From the NCBI RefSeq assembly GCF_013409995.1, contig NZ_JACCBX010000019.1, positions 1 to 64,000 of the forward strand: a DNA stretch of 64,000 nucleotides. The letters run 5' to 3'. Positions 1 through 8,907 of this stretch are shown piece by piece; the stretch's first letter is position 1; each line of letters opens with the position of its first letter. This DNA is from Neobacillus driksii (GTDB lineage Bacteria > Bacillota > Bacilli > Bacillales > Cytobacillaceae). The notes beneath the pieces are model-generated. The model was not told where the DNA came from. It worked only from the letters and a program-made list of their open reading frames with translations, and did not search any database. Made by a program: the position numbers and the translations under genes.

Positions 1-90
1 GTGCAAGCACCTTTTGATTCGCTCGACTTGCATGTATTAGGCACGCCGCCAGCGTTCGTCCTGAGCCAGGATCAAACTCTCCAAGAAAGT
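1..90 (-). rRNA. 16S rRNA, 5' end only
   Basis: The reverse complement carries the universal bacterial 16S start (AGAGTTTGATCCTGGCTCAG and the following GACGAACGCTGGCGGCG). Only about the first 90 nt are inside the window; the rest of the rRNA operon continues to the left of position 1. The exact mature 5' end is uncertain by several bases. Confidence 0.97.
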
Positions 91-166
91 TGATTAGCTC
101 ATTTGTTACGTTGGCTAGTTTCTATAGAAGAAACTAATATTTTTTGTTGACGTTCTTGTTTGTTTA

Positions 167-180
167 GTTTTCAAAGAACA
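167..180 (-). promoter_or_regulatory. rrn boxA antitermination site
   Basis: On the minus strand the leader reads TGTTCTTTGAAAAC, the boxA form seen in Bacillus rRNA leaders, about 80 nt before the 16S start. boxA recruits NusB/S10 to make the polymerase terminator-resistant. Confidence 0.8.
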
Positions 181-210
181 ATGTGTCACTTGTTTTTAGC
201 GACAAAAAAT

Positions 211-240
211 ATCTTATCATATTTACTCCACATGAGTCAA
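211..240 (-). promoter_or_regulatory. rrn promoter P2
   Basis: Minus-strand -35 TTGACT (235-240) and -10 TAAGAT (211-216) with an 18-bp spacer, immediately upstream of the rRNA leader with boxA. Good match to a SigA promoter. Confidence 0.7.
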
Positions 241-293
241 CACATTTTTTAAAATTCATCATGTTGTTAATCACCTCGCGAAGGAACTTTCTT

Positions 294-322
294 ATAATAA
301 CATCGTAACAAGAACTGTTCAA
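294..322 (-). promoter_or_regulatory. rrn promoter P1
   Basis: Minus-strand -35 TTGAAC (317-322) and -10 TATTAT (294-299) with a 17-bp spacer, about 80 bp upstream of P2. Tandem promoters are usual for Bacillus rrn operons. Together with P2, boxA and a small hairpin at 388-410 this accounts for the gene-free stretch 91-488. Confidence 0.55.
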
Positions 323-439
323 TGTGAAATTTCTTCCAATTCCAAAGAACTATCCCAGTTTCTTATCCTTATTCGTCTACTATCTTTCCACAATGTATTT
401 CTATTGTGGATGGGATTGGAGTTATTCTCATTCATAAAG

Positions 440-474
440 AAAATCCTGCTTAAATGGTTGATTAAGCAGGTTTC
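440..474 (-). terminator. terminator of the PAP2 gene
   Basis: Inverted repeat CCTGCTTAA / TTAAGCAGG (445-470) with an 8-nt loop, followed on the minus strand by ATTTTCTTT. Lies just past the PAP2 stop codon. Confidence 0.8.
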
Positions 475-488
475 TTCTATAATAATAT

Positions 489-1073
489 TCACCCATGATA
501 ATTGTCCTTCTTTAACGGCAGGATATAGGATTCCCCTTTTTCATAAATCCCGAGTGATTTTTGAACGATACTTAATTTAGGAACAACACGAAAGACCATA
601 AAAGCTGTCACGATACTAATAATTGCCCCAACTAAGATATCTGCTGGATAATGAACCCCGACCCAAATACGTGAAATGCCAACTAGTAAGGCAAGCACTA
701 TCCAGATAGCTCCTTTACCGCCTCTAAATAACCAAAATGTCATACAAAATGAAAAAAACAATATCGTGTGGTCGCTGGGAAATGAATTATCAACTGCTTT
801 TTCTACTAGTTGATTTACGTTAGATAGTTCGGCAAACGGCTGATGATTCGAATGAAGTTTCCCAGCTATTTTTCCAAAAATCTCTGCAATAACAAATGTA
901 AATGAGCCACAAATCACCATGATTCTATTCTGGTTAACCCGAGTAAACCAGAAAATAAGAACCACTACTGCTAAGAAAATAACGGTATATTCCGCAATAA
1001 ATACAACAGCAGGATTAACAATTGTATATTGTTTACCTAAATCATTAATCAATCTAAATAAATTCTCATTCAT
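489..1073 (-). CDS. PAP2-family membrane phosphatase, BcrC-like undecaprenyl-diphosphatase
   Basis: Predicted 194-residue polytopic membrane phosphatase that would dephosphorylate undecaprenyl diphosphate outside the membrane, recycling the cell-wall lipid carrier and protecting against bacitracin. The PAP2 signature is visible: FPSDHT and the GISRIWVGVHYPADILVG block supply the catalytic histidines. The first motif, usually RPF, reads NHQPF here, so the phosphate-binding Arg is replaced by Gln; I believe related Bacillus proteins share this, so loss of activity should not be assumed. The start at 1073 is chosen over an upstream in-frame ATG because GGTGGAGG sits 6-8 nt before it and because the membrane domain begins right after. 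Monocistronic, with its own terminator. Substrate is inferred from family membership. Confidence 0.85.
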   Translation of the reverse strand: MNENLFRLINDLGKQYTIVNPAVVFIAEYTVIFLAVVVLIFWFTRVNQNRIMVICGSFTFVIAEIFGKIAGKLHSNHQPFAELSNVNQLVEKAVDNSFPSDHTILFFSFCMTFWLFRGGKGAIWIVLALLVGISRIWVGVHYPADILVGAIISIVTAFMVFRVVPKLSIVQKSLGIYEKGESYILPLKKDNYHG

Positions 1074-1174
1074 AACAAAAACCTCCACCTCATTTTTTCT
1101 ATAAGAGGAGTATAAGGCAATTACCTTTAAATAAAAATTTCCTTTCCTTACATTTGCCTTACACATTTGTAAGG

Positions 1175-1993
1175 TTAAAAAACATATCTAAAACATTTGG
1201 GAGATCTGCTTAATAAACTCTTCATCACCTGTTTCTCACGGAGATTTATTAATGATTTTGCATCTTCTCCCACCACGTAACGGAGTTGGCTGGAACCATC
1301 TGTAGCTGCTAGATAAACCACTTCCGCTACTTTCTCTGGTGACAGCATTTCCGCTTTAAATTTACCAAGCGCCTGCATTACCTGACCACGATATTGATTA
1401 TAATCTTCTAATTTATCATCAAAGTAGAAGTCTGAGGGCCTTCTCCCAAAAGCAGTGTTTACTGCACCAGGTTCAATTAATTTAACTGTTATGTTATGAG
1501 GTGCTAATTCATAAGATATTGCCTCGGAAAATCCCTCAACAGCAAATTTAGATGCGTGATAAACAGACATGAGAGGCAATGTAATTTTTCCACCCATAGA
1601 AGACATATTGATGACCATGCCTTTTTTTCTAGCGCGGAAGTGAGATAACACAGCCTGAGTCATATTCATTAATCCGAAAACATTAACATTAAATTGTTTT
1701 CGAATTCTTTCCTCTGTTGCTGCTTCAAAGATACCCATTGAACCATGACCTGCATTATTGAAGAGAACATTAATTTCCTCGAAAGATTCTATCCCTAATT
1801 TTATCGATTCCTGAATAGACTCTTTATCTTCTACATCAAGTCTAGTCACCATTATATTTTGAATGACCTTTAACTCTGTGTCATTCTCAGGGGAACGCAT
1901 TCCTGCAATTACATTCCAACCTTTCTTTGCAAAACATAATGCAGTTGCTCGTCCAATACCGGATGAAGCGCCAGTAATCAAAATAGTATTCAT
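1175..1993 (-). CDS. SDR-family oxidoreductase
   Basis: 272-residue short-chain dehydrogenase/reductase, a cytosolic Rossmann-fold NAD(P)H-dependent enzyme. Visible motifs in order: TGASSGIG near residue 6 (cofactor binding), NNAG, the catalytic Ser in MSSMGGK, and the YHASK catalytic Tyr-Lys pair. Length is normal for a classical SDR. The ATG at 1993 is preceded by GGAGGATC at ideal spacing, so the longer upstream reading (to 2020) is not needed. Substrate cannot be told from sequence. It precedes the PAP2 gene in the same direction, about 100 bp away, but that gene has its own RBS and a separate role, so an operon is uncertain. Confidence 0.9.
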   Translation of the reverse strand: MNTILITGASSGIGRATALCFAKKGWNVIAGMRSPENDTELKVIQNIMVTRLDVEDKESIQESIKLGIESFEEINVLFNNAGHGSMGIFEAATEERIRKQFNVNVFGLMNMTQAVLSHFRARKKGMVINMSSMGGKITLPLMSVYHASKFAVEGFSEAISYELAPHNITVKLIEPGAVNTAFGRRPSDFYFDDKLEDYNQYRGQVMQALGKFKAEMLSPEKVAEVVYLAATDGSSQLRYVVGEDAKSLINLREKQVMKSLLSRSPKCFRYVF

Positions 1994-2159
1994 TAAGATC
2001 CTCCAATTTTTATTTATCACTCTATATTACTAGTTGTCTTAGTGCACTATGTTGGGACTTTAGTAGGAATTCACACCAAATCGCAGATGCTTTAATCTCG
2101 ATGCATAATTCTTTAAGCAGCAGCATACTGTTTGAAGAATGGAAAGGAGAATCACACCG

Positions 2160-2468
2160 ATGGCTAACGAGGAAGTAATAAAAAAGGTTGAAAGCATTAC
2201 TAATCCAAAGGTACGGAATATTGTAAGAGTTTGTGTGGAACAGGGCTGTCGATTCAAGCCGCATCCAAGCAATCCTAATTTAGTGAATTTGTTTGACCCT
2301 GCCAAAAGGAAAAATATTATTGGCGATATTAACCTTTCAAGTTCTAGAGGATATTTCACACTTGAGGTGGAGAATGGACGTTTTAAGTCCTTTCGAAATG
2401 AAGTGATTGGATTAGATATAGATCAAGCAGAATTTGAAGAACGGGTGCTAAGCCGTTTAAAACGATAA
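2160..2468 (+). CDS. conserved-looking hypothetical protein, 102 aa
   Basis: I do not recognise this protein. It is a small soluble protein rich in charged residues, with no signal peptide, membrane segment or metal motif. An AAAGGAG site lies 10 nt before the ATG at 2160; an earlier in-frame ATG at 2139 overlaps that site and is less likely. The ORF is on the plus strand, divergent from the SDR gene, and ends at a strong shared terminator. Codon use resembles its neighbours, which supports a real gene. Confidence 0.65.
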   Translation: MANEEVIKKVESITNPKVRNIVRVCVEQGCRFKPHPSNPNLVNLFDPAKRKNIIGDINLSSSRGYFTLEVENGRFKSFRNEVIGLDIDQAEFEERVLSRLKR

Positions 2469-2480
2469 ATCAAATGAGTC

Positions 2481-2520
2481 ACAAAAAAACGCTTGGAGTT
2501 ATTTTTCCAAGCGTTTTTGT
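2481..2520. terminator. bidirectional terminator
   Basis: AAAAACGCTTGGA / TCCAAGCGTTTTT hairpin between two convergent genes, A/T runs on both sides; serves the small plus-strand gene and the GGDEF-EAL gene. Confidence 0.9.
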
Positions 2521-4649
2521 AAATAGTTCGTTTCAAATTCTGATACTGGAAGGGGTTTACTGAAAAAATACCCCTGTGCCTCCTTGCAACCCTGCTCAAG
2601 AAGAAAGGATACTTGTTCCTCTGTTTCGACTCCCTCTGCGATGACCTTCATTTTTAGAAGATGAGCCATGATAATAATCGTCCTTACAAGGGTATTGCTG
2701 TTTATATCATTGGGGCATTCCCGAATAAAGGATTGGTCGATTTTTAGCTTATCAATAGGAAGCCTCTTAAGATAATTTAGAGAGCTATATCCCGTACCAA
2801 AATCATCTATACTGACCTTGACCCCAATTCTCTGTAGTTCCAAAAGTGTTTTTATTGAACGTTCAACATCCATCGTAATACTTTCCGTAATCTCGAGTTC
2901 TAAATAATTTGGATGGAGCCCGGTCTCGCTTAAGGCAGTTTCTACAATTTCAACCAAATTAGATTGGAAGAACTGTTTAGCTGATATATTTACAGAAACC
3001 ATGACAGGTGAATAACCTGCATCCTGCCACTTTTTATTTTCTTTGCACGCCGTTCGGATTGCCCACTCACCCATTGGAATAATCAAGCCAGTCTCTTCCG
3101 CTATAGGAATAAAGGCTGCAGGTGGAATAATCCCTTTTTCAGGATGTATCCACCGTATTAATGATTCCGCACCATATATCTCATTGTTTTCTAGATTAAC
3201 CTGCGGCTGATAGAATAACACGAATTGATTTTGCTCAAGGGCTTTACGTAATTTTACCTCCATATCTAATTCATGCTGAGCATTTTTATTTAACTCCTCA
3301 TTAAAGAATTGAAAATTATTTCTTCCTAAACTTTTTGCATGATACATGGCTAAATCGGCATTTTTTATTAACATATCAAAGCTTTCACCGTGAGCAGGAA
3401 AAACGGCAACTCCTATACTAGGGGTAACCAATAATTCATGATGATGAAAGGTTAATGGAAGAGATAATTTGGTTATGATTTGACCTGCGACTTCACTCGC
3501 TCTTTGGTCTCCAGAATCAGGCAACAGAATGGAAAATTCGTCCCCTCCATACCTTGAAATGATATCTTTTTCATGGACACAGGTTTTCAGTCGTTCCGCA
3601 ATTTCAATTAATACTTTATCACCGACTTCATGTCCCATCGTATCATTTATAGCCTTGAATCGATCCAAATCTAAAAAAAGCAGCGTGAAATGACAGTTAT
3701 TCATTCTTGAAGCTTTTATTGATTCATTTAGTTTTTCCCGTAGTAAATACCTATTAGGCAAATCTGTTAACTGATCATGATAAGCCATGTGCTTAATCAT
3801 CTTTTCAGTGTTTTTTCGCTCTGTGATATCAATAACTGTTCCAATGATAGCGTCCCTGCCATTATAGATTATCTTTGACCCATATAATTCAAAGGTAATG
3901 ATACTCTTATCCTTTCGTATTGCTCGATATTCATACTTAATCGTACCAGTTTCATTATTAAACCGTTTACCAATATTTTCAGTTACTAGCGGCAAATCCT
4001 CTGGATAAATAAAGTCGGCAACATGTAACCCTATTAAATCTTCACATTTATAACCGGACATTTCACAAAGTCTTGGATTCACATATACTAATTTTCCATC
4101 TTGCATGATGTAAACCCCTACTAAAGAGTTTTCTATTAGGCTTCGATATTTAGCTTCAGCCTCTACTAAGTCGTTTTGTGCTTTTTTATGCTGAGTTATA
4201 TCTTTTATGATGGTGTATACACCATCAATCTCCTCATTAACAAAAATAGGTATATTGGTTACATTAATCTCCCTTTGCTGGCCTTCTTTATCCAATATAG
4301 AACATTCATAATTTGTTGCCATTCCTTCCACCGCTTGGCAAAAATGTGCCGTCACTTTTTCTAGATCTTTCGGAAGAATGAATCCTGCAAATGGTTTATC
4401 AAGTAAATCTTCAACACTATATCCATAAAGTGAAACTGCGTTGTTTGCGACAAGAAATTTTCCATCTAAATCGAATATGAAAATGGCATCAGGATTTTCT
4501 TCAAATAGAGATTTATAATATTGTTCATTTAGTTTCGTGTTAGTATTGTTTCTAGAATTTTTTCGAAGATGGGAAGAAATAATCACAATAGTAGCGATGA
4601 TCAACCCTATTTCAATTACAAGACCCACTCCTAAGGTTATTTCCTCCAT
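2499..4649 (-). CDS. membrane PAS-PAS-GGDEF-EAL cyclic-di-GMP signalling protein
   Basis: 716-residue protein with one N-terminal membrane segment (about residues 5-27), two PAS domains (about 45-160 and 165-280), a GGDEF diguanylate cyclase domain and a C-terminal EAL phosphodiesterase domain. The GGDEF motif is intact (RYGGDEFSILL). In the EAL domain the signature reads ESL instead of EAL (YGAESLIRW), while the other catalytic blocks are present: LEITES, DDFGTGYSSL, KIDQSFI and EGVETEEQ. Both activities are therefore plausible. It probably senses a signal through PAS and changes c-di-GMP, affecting motility or biofilm. Start at 4649 has GGAGG 11 nt upstream; a TTG at 4667 overlaps that site. 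The coding end overlaps the shared terminator. Confidence 0.93.
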   Translation of the reverse strand: MEEITLGVGLVIEIGLIIATIVIISSHLRKNSRNNTNTKLNEQYYKSLFEENPDAIFIFDLDGKFLVANNAVSLYGYSVEDLLDKPFAGFILPKDLEKVTAHFCQAVEGMATNYECSILDKEGQQREINVTNIPIFVNEEIDGVYTIIKDITQHKKAQNDLVEAEAKYRSLIENSLVGVYIMQDGKLVYVNPRLCEMSGYKCEDLIGLHVADFIYPEDLPLVTENIGKRFNNETGTIKYEYRAIRKDKSIITFELYGSKIIYNGRDAIIGTVIDITERKNTEKMIKHMAYHDQLTDLPNRYLLREKLNESIKASRMNNCHFTLLFLDLDRFKAINDTMGHEVGDKVLIEIAERLKTCVHEKDIISRYGGDEFSILLPDSGDQRASEVAGQIITKLSLPLTFHHHELLVTPSIGVAVFPAHGESFDMLIKNADLAMYHAKSLGRNNFQFFNEELNKNAQHELDMEVKLRKALEQNQFVLFYQPQVNLENNEIYGAESLIRWIHPEKGIIPPAAFIPIAEETGLIIPMGEWAIRTACKENKKWQDAGYSPVMVSVNISAKQFFQSNLVEIVETALSETGLHPNYLELEITESITMDVERSIKTLLELQRIGVKVSIDDFGTGYSSLNYLKRLPIDKLKIDQSFIRECPNDINSNTLVRTIIIMAHLLKMKVIAEGVETEEQVSFLLEQGCKEAQGYFFSKPLPVSEFETNYLQKRLEK

Positions 4650-4743
4650 CGATTGATAATCCTCCAAAATACATTTACTATTACTATTTCCAAAAACCTA
4701 TCTGATAATGAAATTATAAAAAACAATAATAATCGAAGAATCA

Positions 4744-4782
4744 AAAAAGCCTACCCCTTAAAAGGATAGGCAATCTTTTTCA
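4744..4782 (-). terminator. terminator of cls
   Basis: Stem GCCTATCC / GGTAGGC on the minus strand followed by TTTTTTGA, 12 bp past the cls stop codon. Confidence 0.8.
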
Positions 4783-4793
4783 ATGTACATGTT

Positions 4794-6242
4794 TTATAAG
4801 ATAGGTGAAAGTAATCTAGAGACGGATTCCTTAAGACGAACCTCCAAAGAACGTTTTTGGTAACTTTCAAATGTCAGTAACATCGATACCTTAATATCCT
4901 CTTTAAACGTTTCCGTTAGTTTTTTAGAAACTCCTTCATCATATAAAAAGGCATTGACTTCAAAATTGAGTCTAAAGCTACGATAGTCAATATTTGCGGT
5001 TCCAACTGACGCAATTTCTTCATCCACAACAATCATTTTTGCGTGGATAAATCCATTTCTATAAATATAGACCTTAGCACCAACTTTTAATAATTCACTA
5101 ACATGTGATAGTGTTGCCCAGTAGACAAATAGGTGATCAGGTTTATCAGGAATCATAATATTGACTTCTACACCAGACAAGCAGGCAATTCGAAGGACAT
5201 CCAATAAACTTGTATCAGGGATAAAGTAAGGCGTTTGTATATAAATGGATTTCTTTGCGGACATAATCATTTTTATATAACCATTCTTAACTTGTTGAAA
5301 CTCAGAATCTGGCCCGCTGGTTACAATTTGAATCCCGATACTTCCATGAGAAACATCTTCAGGATATAAATTTGGAACATAGTCAACATCATGGTCATCT
5401 GAGGCTTGATTCCAGTCCAGGATAAAACGTGTCTGAAGTGCATAAACAGCTGTCCCTTGAATACGTAAATGTGTATCCCGCCAATAGCCAAATTTCTTAT
5501 TAAGCCCTAAATATTCATCGCCCACATTGAAACCGCCGACATAGCCAATTTTCCCATCTATGATTACTAACTTTCGATGGTTCCTGTAATTCATTCTCAG
5601 ATTAATAAACCGAAATTTAGATGGGAAAAAGACCTCAACTTGACCTCCAGCTTTACGAAATTCCTTAAATAATCTTTTCGGCAAACTTCGTGAACCTAAT
5701 TCATCATAAAGGATTCGAACTTTTACCCCTTGCCTTGCTTTTATAGTCAATGCATCAATTAATTTTTTGCCGAGATTATCATTTTTAATAATGTAATATT
5801 GAATATGAATATAATTCCTAGCAGCTTTTATATCTTTAAATAACTGATCAAATTTTTCTTTACCGTCTGTAAAAATCTCAACAGCATTGTCCTCTGTTAA
5901 GATAGCTTGGTTGTTAATCATATGCATGTAAATCAAATCATGGTTATCCCTTGTGACATCATTGCGATAATAGAATTGATTCAGACGAAGTTTGGTCAAT
6001 TGCGTATCTAATGCTTTTTCAAAACCTGTCTTTTTGAGATCATCCCATTGGAATAGCCGCTTTCGACTTAAATTTTGTCCTAATAATAGATACATCACAA
6101 ATCCCAAGATTGGAATGAAAAATAGCACTAATAACCAAGCCCACGTAGAACCAACGTCCCTTCTTTCTTGAAAAATGACAATGAGGGCCAACATGATATT
6201 CAATACCAGCAGTAAGCCTAATAATATAGACGTAATATTCAT
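4794..6242 (-). CDS. cls: cardiolipin synthase
   Basis: 482-residue phospholipase D-superfamily enzyme that condenses two phosphatidylglycerols to cardiolipin and glycerol at the membrane. Two N-terminal membrane helices are followed by two HKD catalytic motifs: HRKLVIIDGKIGYVGGFN in the middle and HAKMIVVDEEIASVGTAN near the C-terminus. Length matches bacterial Cls. The ATG at 6242 has GAGAGGG about 8 nt upstream; the ATG at 6266 lacks a site. It lies directly after the DedA gene on the same strand with a gap of about 44 bp, so the two membrane-lipid genes may be co-transcribed. Confidence 0.95.
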   Translation of the reverse strand: MNITSILLGLLLVLNIMLALIVIFQERRDVGSTWAWLLVLFFIPILGFVMYLLLGQNLSRKRLFQWDDLKKTGFEKALDTQLTKLRLNQFYYRNDVTRDNHDLIYMHMINNQAILTEDNAVEIFTDGKEKFDQLFKDIKAARNYIHIQYYIIKNDNLGKKLIDALTIKARQGVKVRILYDELGSRSLPKRLFKEFRKAGGQVEVFFPSKFRFINLRMNYRNHRKLVIIDGKIGYVGGFNVGDEYLGLNKKFGYWRDTHLRIQGTAVYALQTRFILDWNQASDDHDVDYVPNLYPEDVSHGSIGIQIVTSGPDSEFQQVKNGYIKMIMSAKKSIYIQTPYFIPDTSLLDVLRIACLSGVEVNIMIPDKPDHLFVYWATLSHVSELLKVGAKVYIYRNGFIHAKMIVVDEEIASVGTANIDYRSFRLNFEVNAFLYDEGVSKKLTETFKEDIKVSMLLTFESYQKRSLEVRLKESVSRLLSPIL

Positions 6243-6286
6243 GGCAAAAACCCTCTCAACCGACATAAATTACTTTAGCAGTTTTA

Positions 6287-6892
6287 CTAGTATCTTCTTC
6301 TTTTTCTCTTCCATCCGATAAAGACAATTAGGAAGATCGCAAAAATGAGATATACATAATTGGAATATTGGTCCATTCTCTCTCCAATGACTTCCCAATT
6401 TTCTCCTACTCGTGCCCCAAGATTTATCAACAAAGTATTCCAAATTATTGTACCTAATGTTGTAAAACCAATGAACAGCCAGAAGTTCATTTTAGCCATA
6501 CCTGCAGGGATTGAAATGAGACTGCGAATCAGGGGTATGAACCGGCAGAAAAAGACCGTCCAAATTCCGTATTTGTCAAACCAGGCATCAGCACGATAGA
6601 GGTCCTGTTTGGTTAAACGAAGAAATCGCCCATAGCGTTCCACAACTTTTTCCAATTTGTTTACATTTAAAACGGCTCCGATTTGATAAAGAATAATAGC
6701 ACCAAAAACTGAACCTAATGTTGAAGTGGCAATAACCCCTTGAATCGTCAGATTGGTTTGAGCTGTCATATAACCTCCGAATGTAAGAATCACTTCTGAC
6801 GGGATAGGAGGGAATATATTTTCAAGTGCAATAAGGAGAAACACTCCCCAGTACCCATATTGTTCAATAAACTCTTTAATCCATAACTCCAT
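6287..6892 (-). CDS. DedA-family membrane protein
   Basis: About 201-residue polytopic protein of the DedA/SNARE-associated family, which includes undecaprenyl-phosphate and phospholipid flippases. Family signatures are visible: ENIFPPIPSEVILTFGGY near the N-terminus and the RFIPLIRSLISIPAGMAKM block with its conserved arginines. A basic C-terminal tail (KRKRRRY) follows the last helix. The ATG at 6892 or one four codons upstream (6904) could be used; GGAGGG overlaps the upstream one and favours 6892. It heads a probable two-gene unit with cls. The exact lipid substrate is not determinable here. Confidence 0.9.
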   Translation of the reverse strand: MELWIKEFIEQYGYWGVFLLIALENIFPPIPSEVILTFGGYMTAQTNLTIQGVIATSTLGSVFGAIILYQIGAVLNVNKLEKVVERYGRFLRLTKQDLYRADAWFDKYGIWTVFFCRFIPLIRSLISIPAGMAKMNFWLFIGFTTLGTIIWNTLLINLGARVGENWEVIGERMDQYSNYVYLIFAIFLIVFIGWKRKRRRY

Positions 6893-7022
6893 AATACCCT
6901 CCATTGATTGAAAAATAACGTTTATTGTTTTACGGATAGAGGGCCGAAAAGTTTCAAATTAGGTCGTCTTCTTCTAATTACTATATTTTTTGCCGTTCAA
7001 ATTAAAACCATTTTCCAACGAA

Positions 7023-7054
7023 AAAAAGCATTTGAGCGTTCAAATGCTTTAGTT
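7023..7054 (-). terminator. terminator of the broken NAD(P)-binding gene
   Basis: AAGCATTTGA / TCAAATGCTT hairpin, with a T7-like run on the minus strand. Confidence 0.75.
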
Positions 7055-7142
7055 TGTGGGATAATTATTTACCCTAGATATTTATGGTTTATCGTTGATA
7101 TATTTGTTTCATAATCGATGAACACGTAATGAGGCGGCTTTC

Positions 7143-7786
7143 CTATAGGATCTTTAATGCTTTTTCGATAGGAACATCACCAGAAACGAGGTCAAATGAC
7201 TGATAATATGTATTTTCTTCTGTTAAGCACTGAATAATGGTTCTTGCGACATCTTCACGGGGTATCTTTCCGCTCCTAATATCACTGGCAGCAGTTATCA
7301 TCCCCGTTCCTGGTTCACTCAACAGCCCGCCCGGTCGAATAATTGTATAGGTTAGTTCGGTTTGTTCAAGCATTTTGTCTGCGTAGTATTTAGCTGCATA
7401 ATAAGGAAGCATTTTCTCATGCCAGTTTTCTCATCTATGTGCCTGAATCGCACTGACCATTATGAAGCGTTTTATTCCGACTTTTTCAGCAGCTTCAATT
7501 GTTTTCACTGCACCATCAAGATCAATTAGCAGTATTTTATCATATCCTGTATTCCTGCCAGAGCCCGCAGTGAACACGATAGCGTTACATCCTCTTGCAG
7601 CCTGAGCAATATCCTCGACACTTTGTTCTAAACAGGCACAGCTACTTCGACTTCCATTTTCCTAAAAGCCTCAGCTTGTTCTTCCTTTCTAACCATCGCT
7701 TTCACTGTATGTTCTTGACTATCTCTGAGCATATTTACTAGAAGCTTACCTACCTGCCCATTAGCTCCAACGACTAATACATTCAT
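7143..7786 (-). pseudogene. NAD(P)-binding (YhfK-like SDR) gene, broken by frameshift and stop
   Basis: The remains of an about 214-residue atypical SDR/NmrA-like protein, close in pattern to B. subtilis YhfK. The N-terminal part (from ATG 7786, cofactor loop GANGQVG) runs in one frame to about 7636, where one base appears lost. The middle (FTAGSG, GIKRFIMVSAIQAH) continues in another frame, is interrupted by TGA at 7431-7433 where relatives have Arg, and the C-terminal part (YTIIRPGG and onward) is read through to 7143 in that same frame. Two independent lesions make a sequencing artefact less likely, though it is possible. RBS and terminator are still present. Confidence 0.85.
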
Positions 7787-8028
7787 CGATGTTAGCTCCT
7801 TACTTTGTTTACGACTATTATTTCTTTGTGAGAACAACTTATTCAAGCATCCTTATTAATTCAATTATGAAATTGCAATCTTTTTTCTTCGAATCTCAGA
7901 TACCATCTCAGCCTAAAAAAAACTCTCCCATCCTGCTTACATACAAGTGGTTAAAATTACCTATAGATGATAGAATTAACATATTATTCCTGTAAGGGGG
8001 TGTTATCATTATTACACTTATAAAAGCT

Positions 8029-8805
8029 GTGGCTGGTTTCCTTGCGCTTGATTTATACTTTGTCTTTATCCCTTCAATCCTGGGTAATCCCTTCTTACAA
8101 TTTGGGGCTTATCTCATCTTCTTCCCACTTGCCTATTTCATTGCAAAATGGGTTGGATTGAATGGTTTAAAAGGAATGGGTTTAGTATTCCATAGAGGAT
8201 GGTTAAAAAATTTCATTTTTAGTTTTTGGATTGGCTTTAGTTTTTGGATACTGATGTTTGTAATTCAATTATTAAGTGGTGATCTCTTATGGAATGGGGT
8301 CCTAAAGTCATCGGAATTACTAATGCCTTTATTAATGATAATAGTAGGTTTTTTCATAGGTTCATTTATTAATGATATGATTGTTCGAGGTTTTGTCATT
8401 AATCTGCTAAAGGATAAGCTGCATGTTGGATGGGTTTATACAATTAGTATTTTGATTTATGCGCTTGATGATTATTGGTATGCTGGTTTTAGTGTAAGTA
8501 ATGTTATATTTTCAGTGATCTTAGGACTTTCTCTGACTTATGCCTTTTATAGATCAGGATCTATTTGGGCAGATACGGGAATTCATTACGGTTTAAATGT
8601 TGCCTATGGTCTTTTCTTTGGAATGGTGGGCAGTCCTGGCACTTCCATTTTTATCATCAAAGAAGCCGTGAATCAATCCTTACTCTCAGAGGTACTCTAT
8701 TTCTTCATACCTACTTTAATGTTTTTTGCTGTACTATCAGTGAACAAGTTCTATTACCATCATAAAAATGATCACAAAGATTTTCCGTTTAGTTTAAATA
8801 CATAG
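8029..8805 (+). CDS. CPBP-like intramembrane protein with degenerate motifs
   Basis: About 258-residue protein with 7-8 hydrophobic segments, resembling CPBP (Rce1/abortive-infection-like) membrane proteases. The third family motif is recognisable (GIHYGLNVAYGLF), but the EExxxRG motif reads NDMIVRGF and the FxxxH motif is replaced around YALDDYWY, so proteolytic activity is doubtful. The listed start is a GTG at 8029 with no ribosome site close to it; a strong AAGGGGGTG lies at 7994-8002 and the reading frame is open up to it, so translation may begin at an ATT codon (8008 or 8011), adding about 6-7 residues. Monocistronic, between the pseudogene and a shared terminator. Confidence 0.6.
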   Translation: MAGFLALDLYFVFIPSILGNPFLQFGAYLIFFPLAYFIAKWVGLNGLKGMGLVFHRGWLKNFIFSFWIGFSFWILMFVIQLLSGDLLWNGVLKSSELLMPLLMIIVGFFIGSFINDMIVRGFVINLLKDKLHVGWVYTISILIYALDDYWYAGFSVSNVIFSVILGLSLTYAFYRSGSIWADTGIHYGLNVAYGLFFGMVGSPGTSIFIIKEAVNQSLLSEVLYFFIPTLMFFAVLSVNKFYYHHKNDHKDFPFSLNT

Positions 8806-8865
8806 AAAGGCGCACCGATTGAGACAACGACATTCATGAAGGTTCCCGAATAACTGGATCGAAAT

Positions 8866-8900
8866 CTTAAAAACGCCTCCAGCAATCGGAGGCGTTTTCC
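8866..8900. terminator. bidirectional terminator
   Basis: AAAACGCCTCC / GGAGGCGTTTT hairpin between convergent genes. Confidence 0.9.
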
Positions 8901-8907
8901 ACTATTT

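Noticed and set aside
2022-2359. 80- and 99-codon minus-strand ORFs
   Set aside because: Lie antisense to the small plus-strand gene at 2160-2468, which has the better RBS and terminator.
6908-7114. 68-codon plus-strand ORF
   Set aside because: No RBS and it runs through the terminator hairpin at 7023-7054.
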